DNA of 64,000 nucleotides from Actinomycetota bacterium (GTDB lineage: Bacteria > Actinomycetota > Actinomycetes > Mycobacteriales > Micromonosporaceae): assembly GCA_005885555.1 (NCBI GenBank), contig VAWN01000022.1:11216-75215 (forward strand), read 5' to 3'. The position numbers were made by a program, and so were the translations under genes. Below, in pieces: positions 51,649-61,330 of the stretch. The notes under the pieces are model-generated. The model saw only the letters and a program-made list of their open reading frames with translations, was not told the origin of the DNA and did not search any database. Numbering within the stretch: position 1 is the stretch's first letter; the number at the start of each line of letters is the position of its first letter.

Positions 51649-52368
51649 CTACCGCGTCCCGCGGCGACGCGGGTGCCCGGCGGACGAACGCGGCATCGCG
51701 ACCGGCCGGCGCTCTTGGACGATCCGCTCCCGGACGATCTCCACGACCGTGGCCGGTTCGTCGAGCAACCCGACGCCGCAGTGGCGGACGGTCGGGGTAC
51801 CCCCGCCCAGGCGAGCGATCACCGCGCGGTGCGCGGCGGCCTCCTCGGCCGCGCCCACCCCCTTGATCGCGAACAGCCGGCCTCCCGTGGCGGCGAGCGG
51901 CAGGCACCAGGCGGCCAGCCGGTCGAGCGGCGCGACCGCCCGGGCGGTGACCACGTCGGCGGGGGCGAGTTCGGCGGCGAGCTCCTCGGCCCGTCCCCGC
52001 ACGACCGACACCTGGTCGGCCAGGCCGAGCGCCGTCACCACCTCGGTCAGGAAGGTGGTGCGGCGGGCCAGCGAGTCGACGAGTACCACCGCCAGATCCG
52101 GGCGGGCGATCGCCAGCGCCAGACCCGGCAAACCAGCACCGGAGCCCACATCGGTGACGGAAGACTTATCCGGGATGATTTCCGCCACGGTGGCGCAGTT
52201 GAGCAGGTGCCGGTCCCAGATCCGCGGCGCCTCGCGCGGCCCGATCAGGCCGCGGACGACGCCGTCGGTGGCGAGCATCTCGGCGTACCGCCGGGCGAGC
52301 GGCAGCCGCCGGGCAAAGAGAACCCGAGCCGCCGGTACCAGCGGCTCGGGTACGTCGACCTCGGGCAC
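51649..52368 (-). CDS. rsmG: 16S rRNA (guanine527-N7)-methyltransferase
   Basis: A 239-residue RsmG/GidB. It has ARRYAEMLATDGVVRGLIGPREAPRIWDRHLLNCATVAE (quoted in part), SAM loop SVTDVGSGAGLPGLALAIARP, VVLVDSLARRTTFL, and ADVVTARAVAPLDRLAAW. Loss of this enzyme gives low-level streptomycin resistance in actinobacteria. GTG 52368 (VPEVDVPEPLVPAARVLFA) lies 4 bases after the khpB stop. It is in the conserved rpmH-to-parB block. Confidence 0.94.
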   Translation of the reverse strand: MPEVDVPEPLVPAARVLFARRLPLARRYAEMLATDGVVRGLIGPREAPRIWDRHLLNCATVAEIIPDKSSVTDVGSGAGLPGLALAIARPDLAVVLVDSLARRTTFLTEVVTALGLADQVSVVRGRAEELAAELAPADVVTARAVAPLDRLAAWCLPLAATGGRLFAIKGVGAAEEAAAHRAVIARLGGGTPTVRHCGVGLLDEPATVVEIVRERIVQERRPVAMPRSSAGHPRRRGTR

Positions 52369-52372
52369 CGGG

Positions 52373-52906
52373 TCAGTCCACAGCCCGAACCACGATCCGG
52401 CGCTGCGGCTCGACCCCCTCGGACTCGCTCTCCACGCCGGCGAGCGCATTGATCACGTCGTGCACGCACTTGCGCTCGAACGCGGACATCGGCTCCAGGC
52501 GTACCGGCTCGCCGTACTCCTTGACCTTCTCGGCCGCGTTCTTCGCGATCGCGCCCAATTCCTTGCGCCGCGCGGCACGGTACCCGCCGACGTCGAGCAG
52601 CAACCGGCTCGGCGTACCGGTACGCCGGAAGATGGCCAGCCGGGTCAGCTCCTGCAGCGCCTCGAGCGTCGCGCCGCGCTGGCCGACGAGCGGCTGCAGC
52701 CGGCTACCGAGGACCTCCACCACCGGCCGGCCGTTCTGCACCACCTCGTCGATGTCACCGTCGTAGTCGAGGATGTCGAGCAGGCCCTCCACGTAGTCTG
52801 CGGCGATCTCGCTCTCGTGGAAGAGGTCGGAGTCGGTCGCCTGCGGTGTGGGCTGCTCCGCGGTCTCGGTCTCCACCGCGGGTGAGCTCGTGTCGGTCAC
52901 TGTCAT
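52373..52906 (-). CDS. khpB: RNA-binding protein KhpB (Jag)
   Basis: A 177-residue protein with a KH-like domain (EGLLDILDYDGDIDEVVQ, then VEVLGSRLQPLVGQRGATLEALQELTRLAI, quoted in part) and an R3H domain (PVRLEPMSAFERKCVHDVINAL, Arg and His of the motif present). There is no N-terminal Jag_N extension, as is usual in actinobacteria; the N-terminus is acidic. It follows yidC in the conserved order, and binds RNA linked to cell elongation and division in other bacteria. Confidence 0.93.
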   Translation of the reverse strand: MTVTDTSSPAVETETAEQPTPQATDSDLFHESEIAADYVEGLLDILDYDGDIDEVVQNGRPVVEVLGSRLQPLVGQRGATLEALQELTRLAIFRRTGTPSRLLLDVGGYRAARRKELGAIAKNAAEKVKEYGEPVRLEPMSAFERKCVHDVINALAGVESESEGVEPQRRIVVRAVD

Positions 52907-53026
52907 CTCCGGAACGTCTGAACTTCACTTCCCCCGGAACTCGACGGGTGTGCCGCCGGTGCGAGGACGTCTACGGGTACGGGGCGCGCCGCCCGGCCGG
53001 TACGCGTGCGCCCGGCCGGGGTCGCA

Positions 53027-54190
53027 TCAGCCCGACGGGCGTTTGGCCCTGGGTGCCGTGCCGCGCTTGGCGGCCGACGCGCCCTGCCCTGCCGTGCCCT
53101 TGGCCTTCGCCGCGCCACCCTGGCTGGTGGCCCGACTGCCGTCGTCCGCCCGGCTGCCGGCAGCGCCCTGCGCGGCGGGGCTCTTGGCCGGGGTGCCCCG
53201 CTTCGGGTTCACCGGCTTGGCACCGGGCTTGGGCGCCAGCGCCTTGCCGTCCACCTTCGGGGCCCCGTTGGCGTTCGCCGCCGTACCCTTCGCCGCCGGC
53301 TTGGACTTCCGGCCGAGGATCATGTCGGTCAGCGAGCTCATAGCCGGAGCGGATGCGGTGCCCGCCCGGGCGGTGCCGGTCGCGGCCTTGCCTGCCGGTA
53401 CCGGCGGCGGGTACTTGCGCAGCACCCAGAACTGCTGGCCCAGCGAGAAGAGGTTGGTGGTCACCCAGTAGATCACCACACCGATCGGAAACACCGTGCC
53501 CGAGATGAGCAGCGAGATCGGGATGCCGTACAGCATCAGCCGCTGGATCATCCGCTGCTGCGGGTCTTCCGCCCAGCCGGTCTTGAGGATCATCTGCCGG
53601 CTGGTGAGGTAGGTCGTAATGATCATGATGGCGACGAGCGCACCCGCCACGATCTTCACGGTCGTGCCGTTGGCGTGCATGTCGGCCAGGTCCGCCGCGG
53701 TCGACTTGAACGACGCGGCGATCGGTGCGCCGAACAGCCGGGCGTTCGCGGCGCTGTCGAACTGGTTGATGGTCCAGCCGGAGATCTGCTTGGTGACGGC
53801 GGCCCGGTTCGGGTTCAGGTGGCGCAGCACGTGGAACAGCGCCCACATAACCGGGATCTGCACGACCATCGGCAGGCAGCCCATCAACGGGTTGGCCTTC
53901 TCCCGCTTGTACAGGTCCATCATCTCGCGCTGGAGCGTCTCGCGGTCGCCCTTGTGCTTCGCCTGTAGTTCCTTGATCTGCGGTGCGATCGCCTGCATGG
54001 CGCGCTGCGACTTGATCTGCTTGACGAACACCGGGAACAGCAGGGTGCGGATGGTCAGCACCAGGAAGACGATGGCGAGCACCCAGTCCCAGTTGGTCTT
54101 CAGGAACTCGCCGCCACCCAGGATCAGGTGCCACAACGCATGCCACTGGAGCATGATCCAGGAGATCGCCCAGTAAAGGGGTTCTAGCAC
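53027..54190 (-). CDS. yidC: Membrane protein insertase YidC (Oxa1)
   Basis: A 387-residue insertase of the Gram-positive type. Its first membrane helix is around MLEPLYWAISWIMLQWHALW. The core helices follow: NWDWVLAIVFLVLTIRTLLFPVFVKQIKSQRAMQ (quoted in part; Arg of the groove in IRTLLFP), NPLMGCLPMVVQIPVMWALFHVL, MIITTYLTSRQMI and PIGVVIYWVTTNLFSLGQQF. The last 130 residues are a Lys/Ala/Gly/Pro-rich cytoplasmic tail that can contact ribosomes. GTG 54190. Confidence 0.96.
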   Translation of the reverse strand: MLEPLYWAISWIMLQWHALWHLILGGGEFLKTNWDWVLAIVFLVLTIRTLLFPVFVKQIKSQRAMQAIAPQIKELQAKHKGDRETLQREMMDLYKREKANPLMGCLPMVVQIPVMWALFHVLRHLNPNRAAVTKQISGWTINQFDSAANARLFGAPIAASFKSTAADLADMHANGTTVKIVAGALVAIMIITTYLTSRQMILKTGWAEDPQQRMIQRLMLYGIPISLLISGTVFPIGVVIYWVTTNLFSLGQQFWVLRKYPPPVPAGKAATGTARAGTASAPAMSSLTDMILGRKSKPAAKGTAANANGAPKVDGKALAPKPGAKPVNPKRGTPAKSPAAQGAAGSRADDGSRATSQGGAAKAKGTAGQGASAAKRGTAPRAKRPSG

Positions 54191-54209
54191 GTCGCTACTC
54201 CAGTTGGGT

Positions 54210-54488
54210 TCACTTCTTGGGCGGCACCGGGTCGTACCCGCCGGGATGGAACGGTTGGCAGCGCAGCAGCCGCCACAGCGTCAGTCGCAGGCCCCGCCAC
54301 GCCCCGTGGGTCGCGAGCGCCTCCATGGCATACGCGCTACAGGACGGGTAGAACCGACACCGAGCCGGCAGTGCCGGGCTTATCCACCGACGGTACGCGA
54401 TGATGGGCAGCGCCAGCACGCGGGCACCGGGCGTCGTGGGCCGCGGCACGGTGGTGGGGCCGGGGGTCATGGCAGGGCCGGAGGTCAT
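54210..54488 (-). CDS. yidD: Membrane protein insertion efficiency factor YidD
   Basis: A 92-residue peripheral membrane protein with [30 protein letters not shown] (quoted in part) and [26 protein letters not shown], the conserved Cys/Pro-rich core. The N-terminus has a Thr/Pro extension. It overlaps rnpA by 4 bases, with yidC 19 bases downstream. Confidence 0.94.
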   Translation of the reverse strand: MTSGPAMTPGPTTVPRPTTPGARVLALPIIAYRRWISPALPARCRFYPSCSAYAMEALATHGAWRGLRLTLWRLLRCQPFHPGGYDPVPPKK

Positions 54489-54847
54489 CGCGGGGCCGGC
54501 TTCCCGCGGCGGGCCGCCTCCAGCGCCGCGTCCAGGTCGGCGGCGAGGCCGCGGTACCCCCGGCGGGCCGCGGCGGGCAATGCCCGGACCACGACGTCGG
54601 TACCGGTGGGCAGCTGGCCCAGTCGCTCCCGGACCAGCTGGCGCAGGCGCCGCTTCACCTGGTTGCGGACGACCGCGCCGCCGATGGTCCGGGGCACCAC
54701 GAAACCGGCCCGGGCGGGCCGGCCGGAGTTTTCGGGATCGGGGAACTTCACGTGGACGACGAGCACACCTCGGGCCGCCCGGCGGCCTCCTCGTACCGCC
54801 GCGGCGAACTCACCGCGGCGCCGCAGGCGCTGCGCGGTGGCCAACAC
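54485..54847 (-). CDS. rnpA: Ribonuclease P protein component
   Basis: A 120-residue RnpA with the signature [34 protein letters not shown] (quoted in part; the RNR-type basic helix). It assists the RNase P RNA in tRNA 5' maturation. ATG 54847 ([23 protein letters not shown]). It lies 17 bases after rpmH, the classic pair. Confidence 0.96.
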   Translation of the reverse strand: MLATAQRLRRRGEFAAAVRGGRRAARGVLVVHVKFPDPENSGRPARAGFVVPRTIGGAVVRNQVKRRLRQLVRERLGQLPTGTDVVVRALPAAARRGYRGLAADLDAALEAARRGKPAPR

Positions 54848-54864
54848 CCGACCCTCCAGGTGCC

Positions 54865-55002
54865 TCAGGCGGAGAGCTCGGTGCGGCCCTTGGCCCGGCG
54901 CGCGGAGAGGATCGCGCGTCCGGCACGGGTGCGCATGCGCAGCCGGAAGCCGTGGGTCTTCGCGCGCCGGCGGTTGTTCGGCTGGAAGGTGCGCTTGCTC
55001 AC
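54865..55002 (-). CDS. rpmH: 50S ribosomal protein bL34
   Basis: A 45-codon gene encoding the basic bL34: it starts [20 protein letters not shown] and continues [20 protein letters not shown], ending TELSA. GTG start at 55002, stop at 54865-54867. It is first in the block rpmH-rnpA-yidD-yidC-khpB-rsmG-parA-parB and is transcribed away from the origin, divergently from dnaA. Confidence 0.97.
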   Translation of the reverse strand: MSKRTFQPNNRRRAKTHGFRLRMRTRAGRAILSARRAKGRTELSA

Positions 55003-55523
55003 GTCAGCTTCTCCGTCTTCATCGGCACGTCGTCATGCACACTACTGGGCCGCCTCACAAGACAGCCGTTCCAGAGTACGCGGACGGCGCGGACGGCGTC
55101 AAAATCGACCACCTGCTCGCTGGGCCTGCGCGTACCGCGATCATGCGGCAAACTTGGCGCAGCCACATACGGGGCGGGTGTGGACAACCGGAGCACAAGG
55201 ATGTGGACAGCCGTTGAGTAGGTGTGGACAGCCCTGTTAACCTGCCCGCTTGCCGGTCGCAACGGCGAGGCACCACTGTGCACATACTTAGGCAGAACCG
55301 GGCGAGGCACCCGATCGTTCGGCACGGTGAACCGCCACCATGAACGGCGTCACCGCGCCGGAACGCCGGATGGTGACGGCCCGCACCGGTGTCCTGATCA
55401 GCCCGTACACAGCCTGTGGAAAAGCTGTGTACAACGGTCGGGCGGTGTGGACGGGTTGTGGGCAACGGCGCCCACGCGGTGGGCATGCGACAGGCGACGC
55501 GACGAGCGATGGGGGTGACAGGG
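55003..55523. promoter_or_regulatory. rpmH-dnaA divergent regulatory region with DnaA boxes
   Basis: DnaA boxes on the plus strand read TGTGGACAA (55179-55187, exact complement of the actinobacterial consensus TTGTCCACA), TGTGGACAG (55202-55210 and 55223-55231) and TGTGGAAAA (55415-55423). A candidate dnaA promoter has TTGAGT (55214-55219), an 18-base spacer and TAACCT (55238-55243). The third box lies inside its spacer, which suggests autorepression. The leader to the dnaA start is about 280 bases and holds no gene. It may be part of a bipartite origin. Confidence 0.65.
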
Positions 55524-57083
55524 GTGTCAGACGGCCTCGACCTCGGCGCGGTGTGGACAGCGACGATCGAAGACCTGTCGGACGGGATCGACTCCGCTCA
55601 GCAGCGGGCGTACCTGAGGCTGACCCGGTTGCGGGCGATCGTCGAGGACACCGCGCTCATCGCCGTACCGGACGCGTTCACCAGGGACGTCATCGAGTCC
55701 AAGCTGCGCCCGGCGATCACCGAGGCGCTCTCCCGCCGGCTGGGCCGGCCCGTCCAGGTCGCGGTCACGGTACGCGCGCCGGAGGAGGCGCCGCCGGCCG
55801 GTTACCTGTCCGGCTACCCGCCGGTACCGCAGCAGCCGGAAGCGGTACCCCCGCCGCTGCCGCAGGTGCCCGCGGCCCGGGTGCCCGAGCCGACCCTGTT
55901 CGACGCGGCGCTGCTCGACGGCGGCGCGCACTACCCACGACCGCCGCTGGAGGCGCCACCGCCGGCGATGGCGGTACCCCCGCCGCCGCACCGCGCGCCG
56001 GTCGCCGCCGGCACCGGCCGCGACGACCGGCGGCCGCCGGCCGGCCCCGGCGACGGCAACCGGCTCAACCCCAAGTACATGTTCGAGACGTTCGTCATCG
56101 GCTCGTCCAACCGGTTCGCCCACGCGGCCTCGGTCGCGGTCGCCGAATCACCGGCGAAGGCCTACAACCCGCTGTTCATCTACGGCAGCTCCGGGCTGGG
56201 CAAGACGCACCTGCTGCACGCGATCGGGCACTACGCGACGACGCTGGGCAATGCCCGCTTCGTGCGGTACGTGTCCACCGAGGAATTCACCAACGACTTC
56301 ATCAACTCGCTGCGCGACGACAAGACCCAGGCGTTCCAGCGCCGGTACCGGGATGTGGACATCCTCCTGATCGACGACATCCAGTTCCTGGAGAACCGGG
56401 AGCGGACCCAGGAGGAGTTCTTCCACACCTTCAATACCCTGCACAACTCCAACAAGCAGCTGGTCATCACGTCGGACCGGTCACCCAAGCAGCTGGCCAC
56501 CCTGGAGGACCGGTTGCGCACCCGGTTCGAGTGGGGACTGCTCGCCGACATCCAGCCGCCGGACCTGGAGACCCGCATCGCGATCCTGCAGAAGAAGGCG
56601 GCGCAGGAGCGGTTGTCCGCGCCGCCGGACGTGCTGGAGTTCATCGCCTCCCGGATCGCCAACTCGATCCGGGAACTGGAGGGCGCGCTGATCCGGGTGA
56701 CCGCGTTCGCCAGCCTGACCCGCTCGCCGGTCCAGCTCGCGCTGGCCGAGGAGGTACTGCGCGACTTCATCCCGGACGGCTCCGGCCCGGAGATCAACGC
56801 CGACCAGATCATGGCGTCGACCGCCGACTACTTCGGGGTGAGCCTGGAGGACCTGCGCGGCCACTCGCGCTCGCGGGTACTGGTCAACGCCCGCCAGGTC
56901 GCCATGTACCTGTGCCGCGAGCTGACCGACCTGTCGCTGCCCCGGATCGGGCAGGCCTTCGGCGGCCGGGACCACACCACGGTGATGCACGCTGACCGCA
57001 AGATCCGTCAGCAGATGGCCGAGCGGCGCTCGCTCTACAACCAGATCGCCGAGCTGACCAACCGGATCAAGCAGACCTCCTGA
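55524..57083 (+). CDS. dnaA: Chromosomal replication initiator DnaA
   Basis: A 519-residue initiator. Domain I ([30 protein letters not shown], quoted in part) is followed by a long Pro-rich domain II linker (about 95-175), an AAA+ domain III (Walker [18 protein letters not shown]; Walker [25 protein letters not shown]), and DNA-binding domain IV with signature [18 protein letters not shown] 55524 is preferred: it aligns with family N-termini and follows GGGGGT; GTG 55515 adds three residues. It is flanked by DnaA boxes on both sides. Confidence 0.97.
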   Translation: MSDGLDLGAVWTATIEDLSDGIDSAQQRAYLRLTRLRAIVEDTALIAVPDAFTRDVIESKLRPAITEALSRRLGRPVQVAVTVRAPEEAPPAGYLSGYPPVPQQPEAVPPPLPQVPAARVPEPTLFDAALLDGGAHYPRPPLEAPPPAMAVPPPPHRAPVAAGTGRDDRRPPAGPGDGNRLNPKYMFETFVIGSSNRFAHAASVAVAESPAKAYNPLFIYGSSGLGKTHLLHAIGHYATTLGNARFVRYVSTEEFTNDFINSLRDDKTQAFQRRYRDVDILLIDDIQFLENRERTQEEFFHTFNTLHNSNKQLVITSDRSPKQLATLEDRLRTRFEWGLLADIQPPDLETRIAILQKKAAQERLSAPPDVLEFIASRIANSIRELEGALIRVTAFASLTRSPVQLALAEEVLRDFIPDGSGPEINADQIMASTADYFGVSLEDLRGHSRSRVLVNARQVAMYLCRELTDLSLPRIGQAFGGRDHTTVMHADRKIRQQMAERRSLYNQIAELTNRIKQTS

Positions 57084-57634
57084 CGCCCGATCGGGTGACA
57101 CGTCGTTTCCACAATCTGTGGTTGATCGTCCACAGCATGCACAGGCCTGTCCACAGCTTGTGGAAAGCGCCTGGGGAGTTCGTGTGGACGTCGCCCGGAT
57201 CCGGTGGACGGGCTGTGGGCTACCCGGGGCGGCCTGTGGGCGACCTGTGGGCGGCCGATCCCCACACCTGGGGGTAACTCCTGGGAATTTCCGGTGGACA
57301 ACCTGTGGACGGCTGGGGACGGGCCGGGGACAACCGCCGGGCTGTGGACGGCGGGCCGGGTTACGCGACCGTCGTCCACACCGCCGGTACCCGAACGCAA
57401 CCGGCTCGGCCTCGGTAAACGCCGGCTGTCCACAGAATGCACAACAGCGAAGAAGACGATGAGAGAGATCTTCTAAGAGAACTCACAAGCAATCATCACG
57501 GCTGGGGGTTCAGGGATGCCAAAAACGCCGGTACCGGCTGCACGCGCAGGGCCCCGGCGCCATAGAGTTCGATAGGCACGCAGCGGGTCGATGCATGCTG
57601 CCACGCTTACTGCCAGGACCATGGAGGGCGGCCG
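57084..57634. other. oriC: Replication origin oriC
   Basis: The dnaA-dnaN intergenic region, 551 bases, without a gene. It is dense in DnaA-box-like 9-mers on both strands: TTTCCACAA (57107-57115), CTGTCCACA (57148-57156), TTGTGGAAA (about 57158-57166), GGTGGACAA (57294-57302), TCGTCCACA (57372-57380) and CTGTCCACA (57426-57434), besides several TGTGGACG/TGTGGGC variants. The stretch at about 57430-57495 is the most AT-rich of the region and a likely unwinding element. This arrangement matches known actinobacterial origins. Confidence 0.92.
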
Positions 57635-58765
57635 ATGAAGTTCCGAGTCGAGCGCGACGCGCTCGCCGATGCCGTGGCGTGGACCGCCAAGAGCCTGCCC
57701 AGCCGGCCGTCGGTACCCGTGCTCGCCGGTGTGCTGCTGCGGGTCTCCGGCGGGCGGCTGACCGTCTCGGGCTTCGACTACGAGGTTTCCAGCCAGGTCA
57801 GCACCGAGGTGCAGAGCGACGCCGACGGCGCGGCTCTGGTCTCCGGCCGGCTGCTCGCCGAGATCACCAAGGCGCTGCCGGCCAAGCCGGTCGACGTCGC
57901 CGCGGTCGGCTCGCACCTGGAGCTGGTCTGCGGCAGCGCCCGGTTCACGCTGCCCACCATGCCCGTCGAGGACTACCCGACGCTGCCGGAGATGCCGGCC
58001 ACCGCCGGTACCGTCGATGCCGGCGTGTTCGCCGCCGCGGTGTCGCAGGTCGCCGTCGCCGCCGGGCGCGACGACACGCTGCCGCTGCTGACCGGGGTCC
58101 GGGTGGAGCTCGAAGGGGCGCTGATGACCCTGCTGGCCACCGACCGGTACCGGTTGGCCATCAAGGAGCTGCCGTGGCATCCGGAGACGCCGGACGCGAG
58201 CCTGCAGGCGCTGGTACCGGCGAAGATCCTCGCGGACACCGCGAAGACCCTCGGCCCGCTCGGCGGCGACGTGACCGTGGCGCTGGCCCGCGGCGGGATC
58301 GGCGAGGGCATGATCGGGTTCGTCGGCGGTGCCCGGCGCACCACCAGCCGGCTGCTCGACGGCGACTTCCCCAAGGTGCGCAACCTGCTGCCCGACCACC
58401 ACAACGCGCAGGCCCGGATGCCGGTGGCCACGCTGGTCGAGGTGGTCCGCCGGGTCGCGCTGGTGGCCGAGCGGACCACCCCGATACGGCTGTCGTTCAG
58501 CGAGGACGGCCTGGTCGTCGAGGCCGGTGGCAGCGAGGACGCGCGGGCGAGTGAAGCGATGGAGGCCGGGTACGAGGGAGAACCGATGCAGGTCGCGTTC
58601 AACCCGGGCTACCTGCTCGACGGCCTCGCCGCGCTGGACGGTCCGACCGCGGTGCTGTCGCTGACCGACCCGCGCAAGCCGGCGGTACTCGCGCCGGCCG
58701 GCGAGGACGGCGAGATCGAGGCGGGGTACCGGTACCTGATCATGCCGATCCGCATCGGCTCCTGA
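57635..58765 (+). CDS. dnaN: DNA polymerase III beta sliding clamp
   Basis: A 376-residue clamp with three repeated domains: MKFRVERDALADAVAWTAKSLPSRPSVPVLAGVLL (quoted in part), MPVEDYPTLPEMP, then ATDRYRLAIKELPW and DGDFPKVRNLLPDHHNA, ending YLIMPIRIGS, the hydrophobic partner-binding pocket tail. ATG 57635 has GGAGGG upstream. First of the dnaN-gnd-recF-dciA run. Confidence 0.97.
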   Translation: MKFRVERDALADAVAWTAKSLPSRPSVPVLAGVLLRVSGGRLTVSGFDYEVSSQVSTEVQSDADGAALVSGRLLAEITKALPAKPVDVAAVGSHLELVCGSARFTLPTMPVEDYPTLPEMPATAGTVDAGVFAAAVSQVAVAAGRDDTLPLLTGVRVELEGALMTLLATDRYRLAIKELPWHPETPDASLQALVPAKILADTAKTLGPLGGDVTVALARGGIGEGMIGFVGGARRTTSRLLDGDFPKVRNLLPDHHNAQARMPVATLVEVVRRVALVAERTTPIRLSFSEDGLVVEAGGSEDARASEAMEAGYEGEPMQVAFNPGYLLDGLAALDGPTAVLSLTDPRKPAVLAPAGEDGEIEAGYRYLIMPIRIGS

Positions 58766-58792
58766 AACGTTCGCGAGACAAGGGAGAGCACC

Positions 58793-59662
58793 ATGCAGCT
58801 CGGTCTGATCGGTCTCGGCCGGATGGGTGGCAACATGCGGGAGCGGTTGCGCCGCGCCGGCCACGAGGTCATCGGGTACGACCCGAACCCGGATGTCACC
58901 GACGTACCCGGGCTCGGTCAGCTGGTCGAGCGGCTGGCCGCGCCGCGGCTCGTCTGGATCATGGTGCCGGTGCAGTTCACCGAGCCGACCATCGACCAGC
59001 TCAAGGAGCTGCTGTCGGCCGGCGACGTGGTGATCGACGGCGGTAACTCCCGGTTCAGCGACGACCCGCCGCGGGCGCAGAAGCTCGGCGAGCGCGGCAT
59101 CGGGTACCTCGACTGCGGGGTGTCCGGTGGGGTGTGGGGGCGGGAGTTCGGGTACGCGCTGATGGTCGGCGGCGACGCCGAGCACGTCGCCAAGGCGCAG
59201 CCGATCTTCGACGCGCTCAAGCCGGAGGGCGAGTTCGGCTTCGTGCACGCCGGGCCGGTCGGCGCCGGGCACTACGCGAAGATGGTGCACAACGGCATCG
59301 AGTACGGGCTGATGCACGCCTATGCCGAGGGGTACGAGCTGCTGGAGGCGTCGGAGTACGTGACCGACGTGCCGGCGGTCGTCAAGTCCTGGCGCGAGGG
59401 CACGGTCATCCGGTCCTGGCTGCTCGACCTGCTCGACCGGGCGCTGGAGGAGGACCCGAAGCTGGCGCAGCTGCGCGGGTACGCCGACGACACCGGCGAG
59501 GGCCGGTGGACCGTCGAGGAGTCGATCCGGCTCGCGGTACCGATGAACGTCATCGCCGCGTCGCTGTTCGCCCGCTTCCTGTCCCGGCAGGACGACTCGC
59601 CGGCGATGAAGGCGGTGGCCGCGCTGCGCAACCAGTTCGGCGGGCACGCCGTCCACAAGTAG
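58793..59662 (+). CDS. gnd: 6-phosphogluconate dehydrogenase (decarboxylating), short form
   Basis: A 289-residue short-type (GntZ/YqeC) dehydrogenase, lacking the long C-terminal domain of the 470-residue enzyme. It has LGLIGLGRMGGNMRERL (nucleotide loop), VVIDGGNSRFSDDPPRA, YLDCGVSGGVWGREFGYALM, HYAKMVHNGIEYGLMHAYAEG (catalytic Lys and Asn) and RWTVEESIRLAVPMNV. It converts 6-phosphogluconate to ribulose 5-phosphate. Position between dnaN and recF is conserved in Streptomyces and Micromonospora. recF begins 6 bases after its stop. Confidence 0.95.
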   Translation: MQLGLIGLGRMGGNMRERLRRAGHEVIGYDPNPDVTDVPGLGQLVERLAAPRLVWIMVPVQFTEPTIDQLKELLSAGDVVIDGGNSRFSDDPPRAQKLGERGIGYLDCGVSGGVWGREFGYALMVGGDAEHVAKAQPIFDALKPEGEFGFVHAGPVGAGHYAKMVHNGIEYGLMHAYAEGYELLEASEYVTDVPAVVKSWREGTVIRSWLLDLLDRALEEDPKLAQLRGYADDTGEGRWTVEESIRLAVPMNVIAASLFARFLSRQDDSPAMKAVAALRNQFGGHAVHK

Positions 59663-59668
59663 CTCGGC

Positions 59669-60790
59669 GTGTACGTCAGTCGGCTCGAACTCGTCGACTT
59701 CCGCTCGTACCCGCATCTCGTCGTCGAGTTCGAAGCCGGGTGCAGCGTGCTGGTCGGACCGAACGGGGTCGGCAAGACCAACCTCGTCGAGGCGCTGCAC
59801 TACCTGTCCACACTGGACAGTCACCGGGTGGCGGTGGACGCGCCGCTGGTACGGGCCGGCGCCACCACCGCCGTCATCCGCGGCGAGATCGTCCACGATG
59901 GACGGTCGCTGCTGGTGGAGCTGGCGGTGGAACCGGGCCGGGCCAACCGCGCGCGGTTGAACGGTGCGCCGGTGCGGCGGCCGCGCGAGGTACTCGGCGC
60001 GCTGCGCATGGTGCTGTTCGCGCCGGAGGACCTGGCCCTGGTACGGGGGGATCCGGCCGAGCGGCGGCGCTACCTCGACGACCTGCTGGTCGCGCGGCAG
60101 CCACGGTACGCCGGGGTACGGGCGGACTACGAGCGGGTGCTCAAGCAGCGCAACGCCCTGCTGCGCACCGCGTACCTCGCCCGCAAGGTCGGCGCCGGTG
60201 CGCGGGACCTGTCCACATTGGACGTGTGGGACCTGCACCTCGCGCAGCACGGTGCCGAACTCATGGCCGCACGGATGGAACTGTGCGCCGCGCTCGGTCC
60301 GCACGTCGCGAAGGCCTACGACGCGGTGGCCGCCGGCCGGGGCGCGGCGACGGTGGCGTACCGGCCCGGAGTCGAGGGCGGCCCGGACCGCGCGACCCTG
60401 GCGCAGGCGCTGTCCGACGCGCTCACGGCCGCCCGACCGTCCGAAGTGGACAGAGGTGTGACGCTGGTCGGTCCGCACCGCGACGACCTCACGCTGACGC
60501 TGGGCGAGCTGCCGGCGAAGGGGTACGCGAGCCACGGCGAGTCGTGGTCGTTCGCGCTGGCGCTGCGGCTGGCCGCGTACGAGCTGCTGCGTGCCGAGGG
60601 CGTGGAACCGGTACTGGCACTGGACGACGTGTTCGCCGAACTGGACACCGGGCGGCGGGACCGCCTCGCCGAACTGGTCGGCGGCGCGGCCCAGCTTCTG
60701 GTGACCTGCGCCGTGCCGCAGGACGTGCCGCAGCGGCTGGGCGGCGTACGGTACGACGTGGCGGAAGGAGCGCTACGCCGTGCCGGATGA
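59669..60790 (+). CDS. recF: DNA repair and replication protein RecF
   Basis: A 373-residue ABC-type ATPase that loads RecA at gaps. It has [23 protein letters not shown] at the N-terminus, Walker [18 protein letters not shown], signature region [20 protein letters not shown], and Walker [24 protein letters not shown] 59669. It overlaps dciA by 11 bases. Confidence 0.96.
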   Translation: MYVSRLELVDFRSYPHLVVEFEAGCSVLVGPNGVGKTNLVEALHYLSTLDSHRVAVDAPLVRAGATTAVIRGEIVHDGRSLLVELAVEPGRANRARLNGAPVRRPREVLGALRMVLFAPEDLALVRGDPAERRRYLDDLLVARQPRYAGVRADYERVLKQRNALLRTAYLARKVGAGARDLSTLDVWDLHLAQHGAELMAARMELCAALGPHVAKAYDAVAAGRGAATVAYRPGVEGGPDRATLAQALSDALTAARPSEVDRGVTLVGPHRDDLTLTLGELPAKGYASHGESWSFALALRLAAYELLRAEGVEPVLALDDVFAELDTGRRDRLAELVGGAAQLLVTCAVPQDVPQRLGGVRYDVAEGALRRAG

Positions 60791-61277
60791 CGAGGAACTC
60801 AAGGGACCGGAGCTGGCCCGGGCGGTGCTCGACGCGGCGAAGACGAAGCGCTCGGCGGGCCCGAAGAAGAAACCGGCCACCGGGCGCCGGATGCGCGGGT
60901 ACTCCGGGCCGGGGCCGGACCCGCGCGACCCGCAGCCGTTCGGCGCGGTCCTGGCGAAGCTGGTCAGGTCGCGGGGCTGGGAGCGGCCGGCGGCCGAGGC
61001 GACGGTGTTCGGCGACTGGGCCAAGGTGGTCGGCGCCGACGTGGCCGAGCACTGCCGGCCGGTCAAGCTCGACGGCGGCGAGCTGACCGTCGAGGCGGAG
61101 TCCACCGCGTGGGCCACCCAGCTGCGGTTGCTGGCCGCCAAGCTGCTCGCCCGGATCGCCGCGCAGGTCGGCCACAACGTGGTGACGAAGCTGCACATCC
61201 ACGGTCCGGCCGCGCCGTCGTGGACGAAGGGGCCGCGCCGCGTCCGGGGGCGTGGGCCGCGGGATACCTACGGATAG
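60780..61277 (+). CDS. dciA: DciA-type helicase-loading protein (DUF721)
   Basis: A 165-residue DUF721 protein. A basic N-terminal tail ([22 protein letters not shown]) is followed by the KH-like DUF721 core ([51 protein letters not shown], quoted in parts; [18 protein letters not shown]). DciA is the ancestral loader of the DnaB helicase, and no dnaC/dnaI is seen here. GTG 60780 lies within the end of recF. Confidence 0.93.
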   Translation: MPDDEELKGPELARAVLDAAKTKRSAGPKKKPATGRRMRGYSGPGPDPRDPQPFGAVLAKLVRSRGWERPAAEATVFGDWAKVVGADVAEHCRPVKLDGGELTVEAESTAWATQLRLLAAKLLARIAAQVGHNVVTKLHIHGPAAPSWTKGPRRVRGRGPRDTYG

Positions 61278-61318
61278 ACACGCGACGGGTCGTAGTCAGT
61301 CGAACACGAAGAGTCCCG

Positions 61319-61324
61319 TACACT
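61319..61324 (+). promoter_or_regulatory. Leaderless-type -10 (TACACT)
   Basis: TACACT lies 6 bases before GTG 61331. No ribosome-binding site intervenes. Confidence 0.4.
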
Positions 61325-61330
61325 CATCGC

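Noticed and set aside
57473-60535. A 1,020-codon open frame on the minus strand
   Set aside because: It is antisense to dnaN, gnd and recF, all with intact motifs. The translation is low-complexity and unrecognisable.
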